In this document: positions 8,865 through 11,502 of the stretch, piece after piece
Layout of the letters: each line of letters opens with the position of its first letter
Position numbering within the stretch: position 1 is the stretch's first letter
DNA from: Byssochlamys sp. IMV 00236
Taxonomy: Eukaryota; Ascomycota; Eurotiomycetes; Eurotiales; Thermoascaceae
Assembly (NCBI GenBank): GCA_001931875.2
Contig: MSJH02000514.1
Coordinates: 1 to 11,502, forward strand
Length of the DNA stretch: 11,502 bases
Direction: 5' to 3'
The notes under the pieces: model-generated
What the model saw: the letters and a program-made list of their open reading frames with translations, nothing else
What the model was told of the DNA's origin: nothing
Database searches by the model: none
Position numbers and translations under genes: made by a program

Positions 8865-9629
8865 ATTATTTGTATTCGTTCATGTATGGCAGGAAATACA
8901 ATCTCCGTTAAGCGCTTTATATTTGCTAGGAGTTCACTGTGTATTTTTTCCTTAGTTGCCTCACCTTTTTCTTGACTGTAATCTTCAAAGTCATTCATGT
9001 TACGGCCGAACATTAACGTAAAAGGTGGCGCCTTAGTGCGTTCATTTACTTTACTATTTAAGAAGAGTTGTGTAGACGGTATATACAAATCCCAGTCAGC
9101 TTTAGCACCCTCGATTTGTTTCTTTATCACATTTACAGCCGATTGTACCCAACGTTCACTCACTCCATTGGCTCTTGGATGGTAACTAGACATGAGTCTG
9201 ATCATAATCAGCATTTTCAGCCAGCAATTGCATAAGCTCATTTACAAATTCACCTCCATTATCAGATTGGATTGTACGTGGGAAACCGTAGTTTGAGAAG
9301 ACATCGATTAAAGCCTTTACAATCGTCATAGACTGCTTATCGGGCAAGGGTTTCAAAACACAATAACGTGTAGCTATGTCAACCATCACAAGTAAATAAT
9401 TGTTACCAGAGAGTGAAGTCTTCATGGGTCCAGCAAGGTCAATACCCCAACTATCACCAGGCAACTTAGCAGTAATGGGTCTTAGAGGATTATAACTCTT
9501 CCTGATGATGTTAAATTGTTGACAGGGAGTACAACTCTTAACAAGTTCTACAGCGTCCTCTTTGAGGTTATTCCAGTAGATACCTTTACGTTTTAGAGCA
9601 TGGTAAATTGCATCAGAACCAAAGTGTCC
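8849..9629 (-). pseudogene. Chromovirus integrase: HHCC zinc motif and DDE core (frameshifted)
   Basis: The - strand frame from 9629 gives the end of the zinc module (GHFGSDAIYHALKRKG, SCTPCQQ) and then the catalytic core: D in SWGIDLAGPM and D in IQSDNGGEFVN. It runs into a stop at 9186-9188. The rest of the core continues in another frame (9241 to 8849): SSYHPRANGVSERW with the catalytic E, then NSKVNERTKAPPFTLMFG. The break lies near 9190-9210. The first zinc-module histidine (REHL) is in a third frame, upstream of ~9630. All three acidic residues can be seen, but they are not joined in one frame. Integrases insert the element's cDNA into the host genome. Confidence 0.87.
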
Positions 9630-9652
9630 TTTAAATGCTCACGTAGAAGAAT

Positions 9653-10600
9653 TCACTTTCTTTCTTCTTTAGGAGGTGTCATATATTCACCACTGTCTTC
9701 ACTAAGTAGTTTAATAGCTGCTCTATTCAAAAGGCGAGCTTTATCCCCTCCCAGTTCATTGACAGGTTCATCGATTTCATATAGACGGGATAGCGTATCA
9801 GGAAGGATATTATCAATACCTGGCAAATGAACGACGTTAAAATCATACTATAGCAGCGTATCAAACCAATTTATAAGCATTGCATTGGCGATTTTCTGGG
9901 TGTGTAGATAGATAAATGCCTTATGATCTGTGTAAAGGGTAAAGTGATTTCCCCACAGGTACTTATGAAACTTCTTTAAAGCATACACAACTGCTAGTAG
10001 TCCTCGCTTAGTGGCTGAGTAGTTACGTTCACTTTTAGAAAGACCTTTCGCCATCATGGAGATATAGCGTATATTCCCGTCAATCTTTTGATATAGAACT
10101 ACACCTACACCAACGTTAGATGCATCTGTAGCGACATAGAAAGGCTTATTTAAGTCAGAATAAGAGATTAAGACATTCTCTTGTAGCGCTTTCTTTAAAT
10201 TGTCAAAGCAGGCTTGATGTTTACTGTTCCATACCTTAGTCAAAGATTTTACATTTCTCAACGCATCCAGAGGTGCTAATAACGTAGATGACTTAGGGGT
10301 ATGGGGTCTGAAGTAATTTATGAGTCCACAGTATCTCATTATATCCTTTCCTGTTTGAGGTACAGGGGATTCCTTCACATTAGCTACTTTACGAAGACCA
10401 AGAGAGACACCTTTAGGAGACATTCTAAATCCTAGCAGACTAATCTTACGTTGAAAGGACTTACATTTATCAGAATTTAATTTGAGATTTACTTCTGTGA
10501 GTTTATTTGTTACTCGACTTACATGAAGTTTATGTTCTTCCATTGAATTAGAGGCAATGACAATATCGTCAACAAAACATTTAGCAAGGAAGTCGTTCAT
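9653..10600 (-). pseudogene. Chromovirus reverse transcriptase (C-terminal end) and RNase H, truncated and interrupted
   Basis: A - strand frame from 10600 starts at MNDFLAKCFVDDIVIAS, so the RT active-site box (FVDD) is present but everything before it is gone. The thumb and connection follow (KCKSFQRKISLLGF, IMRYCGLINYFRP), then RNase H with ATDASNVGVG and TDHKAF. The usual ATERELLA block reads ATKRGLLA, so the catalytic Glu position is Gly and its neighbour is Lys. A TAG at 9848-9850 interrupts the frame. Clear coding sense continues (VVHLPGIDNILPDTLSR) to a second stop, TGA, at 9653-9655, just before the integrase zinc module. RT copies the element RNA and RNase H removes the template; neither can be functional here. 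The ATG at the start is an internal codon exposed by the rearrangement at 10600, not a real start. Confidence 0.88.
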
Positions 10601-10690
10601 ACTTTGTTGCTTGATAGGGGTTTTCTTAATCGACTAGATAACACCAATTTATCGATGTTCTCTTACCTGGTCATCCACTTGGTCATCGGC
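10591..10690 (+). repeat. Inverted repeat, left arm (100 nt, perfect)
   Basis: Reverse complement of 10746-10845 without a single mismatch over 100 nt; the spacer is 55 nt (10691-10745). The first ten bases (10591-10600) are RT coding sequence (the codons for MND); the other ninety do not read as RT. The arm contains an imperfect 12-nt tandem duplication seen on the - strand as GATGACCAAGTG then GATGACCAGGTA. Confidence 0.97.
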
Positions 10691-10745
10691 GACGTATTTT
10701 TACTTGCTCCTAAACTTTTTGTATGAAGATAATTTTTAAAAGGTT

Positions 10746-10845
10746 GCCGATGACCAAGTGGATGACCAGGTAAGAGAACATCGATAAATTGGTGTTATCT
10801 AGTCGATTAAGAAAACCCCTATCAAGCAACAAAGTATGAACGACT
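10746..10845 (-). repeat. Inverted repeat, right arm (100 nt, perfect)
   Basis: Exact inverted copy of 10591-10690. It carries a ten-base duplicate of the RT sequence (10836-10845), which shows that the inverted duplication arose across a junction already present at 10600/10601. The match stops sharply on both sides (10590/10846 mismatch; 10691/10745 mismatch). Confidence 0.97.
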
Positions 10846-11314
10846 GAAGTATTTAGGTAAAATGAACAAATAATTAACGAGACTAAAAGTAAGTTGTCCT
10901 TTATTAAATAAAATATGGAGGTTTATTTATACTTTTTTTAATGATCGGATACAGTTATCTCAGCTAAGATGATTGTTATAAGCTAGACATAATAAATAAT
11001 AAATTATGCAATAAAGCTTGAACAGCATCATTCATGCAGGCAAGGTTTACTTCAGATCTAACAATGAATTGCATCATAAGGAATAAATACTGACTTAGGA
11101 ATGATGAATAAACTTTATAGTCTTTGCATGAATATATTTATGATTCAAAGTTGACAGCAAAGCTGCATTGAAACAAATAGAGAACCAATGAATACAATAA
11201 GATAAGATGAAGCTTCACAATAACATAACAAATAGAGCTGAAATAGAAAGTAACGCTTGTTATGTAATGGTTTGTAAGACACAAGACAAAGACAAAGGAA
11301 GTACTCTTTGAGAC
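10846..11314. other. Internal remnant of the element without coding signal
   Basis: This is where the leader, primer binding site and gag of an intact element would begin on the - strand. I see no reading frame with Gag, zinc-knuckle or protease character on either strand. No TGG-type primer binding site directly follows the LTR edge at 11315. The sequence is AT-rich with several AATAAA-like words. Its origin, decayed leader or unrelated filler, cannot be decided. Confidence 0.5.
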
Positions 11315-11502
11315 TAATCTTTATTCTGGGATAAAGACAGAAGGAACAAACAATTAAATTAAGGATCTACTATTTATAGTTGCTATCAAATGGCTGGTAA
11401 GCCACTATACTGAGCGTGGATTATAATTACTGAGGATATGATTGACTAACGGTTCCTGAATTCATAAAGAAAACTTTTTAATTCATTCCTGACACTGATC
11501 TT
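11315..11502 (-). repeat. 5' LTR of the chromovirus (partial, cut by window end)
   Basis: The 188 bases to the end of the window match 7809-7996 at 185 positions, in the same orientation and without gaps. It is the end of the LTR facing the element interior in the - strand reading. The remaining ~240 bp and the flanking target site should follow outside the window. Confidence 0.92.

Larger units (their letters stand above)
7809..11502 (-). mobile_element. Defective Ty3/gypsy chromovirus LTR retrotransposon, running off the right edge
   Basis: The element reads right to left: partial LTR (11315-11502), non-coding remnant (10846-11314), inverted repeat (10591-10845), RT end and RNase H, integrase, chromodomain, polypurine tract, then the full LTR (7809-8235). 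The internal part is only ~3.1 kb, against roughly 5 kb in intact relatives. Gag, protease and the N-terminal and central RT are missing. Pol is interrupted by two stop codons and three frameshifts. The domain order RT-RNaseH-integrase with a C-terminal chromodomain defines a chromovirus. Target-site duplications cannot be tested because the outer end of the second LTR lies outside the window. Confidence 0.88.

Noticed and set aside
10601..10745. N-terminal RT sequence continuing upstream of the FVDD box
   Set aside because: The frames here contain stops and lack the expected 'FGL.NAP..FQ' block just before MND; the RT similarity ends at 10600.
10591..10845. The inverted repeat as terminal repeats of a small DNA transposon
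   Set aside because: The 55-nt spacer is too short to hold anything. The arm includes ten bases of RT, and no flanking duplication is seen, so a fold-back rearrangement fits better.
1..11502. CRISPR arrays, tRNA genes or rRNA
   Set aside because: No regularly spaced repeats, no T-loop-type GGTTCGA block in a cloverleaf setting and no rRNA-like stretch were found on either strand.

Overview
The window looks like nuclear DNA of an AT-rich, intron-dense fungus, most likely an early-diverging (Mucoromycota-type) lineage. The reasons are many GT-AG introns of about 44-80 nt, AATAAA poly(A) signals, a fungal-type stand-alone RNA guanylyltransferase, a Ty3/chromovirus LTR element and a TnpB/Fanzor-like relic. 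The phylum is an inference; no rRNA or marker locus is present. All gene models below were spliced by hand from the sequence.

Left half (665-6605): three genes in a row on the + strand. (1) A four-exon MRT4 ribosome-assembly factor (220 aa). (2) An eleven-exon SANT/Myb-domain nuclear protein of unknown role (275 aa), with its SANT helices split over five exons. (3) A ten-exon mRNA capping enzyme (967 aa). Its nucleotidyltransferase core is complete, but the nucleophilic lysine of motif I (KxDG) is read as arginine, and the core is followed by a ~595-residue low-complexity tail. Genes 1 and 3 act in ribosome production and mRNA 5'-end maturation; nothing shows that the three are co-regulated.

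Right half (7266-11502): mobile-element debris on the - strand. At 7266-7694 lies a broken 3' end of a TnpB/Fanzor-like RuvC nuclease gene. Directly beside it is a Ty3-type chromovirus: one complete ~427-bp LTR (7809-8235), a polypurine tract, a chromodomain, integrase, RNase H and the last part of reverse transcriptase, all carrying stops and frameshifts. The RT is cut off at a perfect 100-bp inverted repeat (10591-10690 / 10746-10845). Then come ~470 bp without coding signal and the start of a second LTR copy, which runs off the window. Gag, protease and most of RT are missing, yet the LTRs are 185/188 identical where they can be compared. This suggests an already defective copy that was mobilised in trans.

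The points most worth a second look are the K-to-R change in the capping enzyme, the TnpB/Fanzor relic, and the perfect palindrome at the RT breakpoint.
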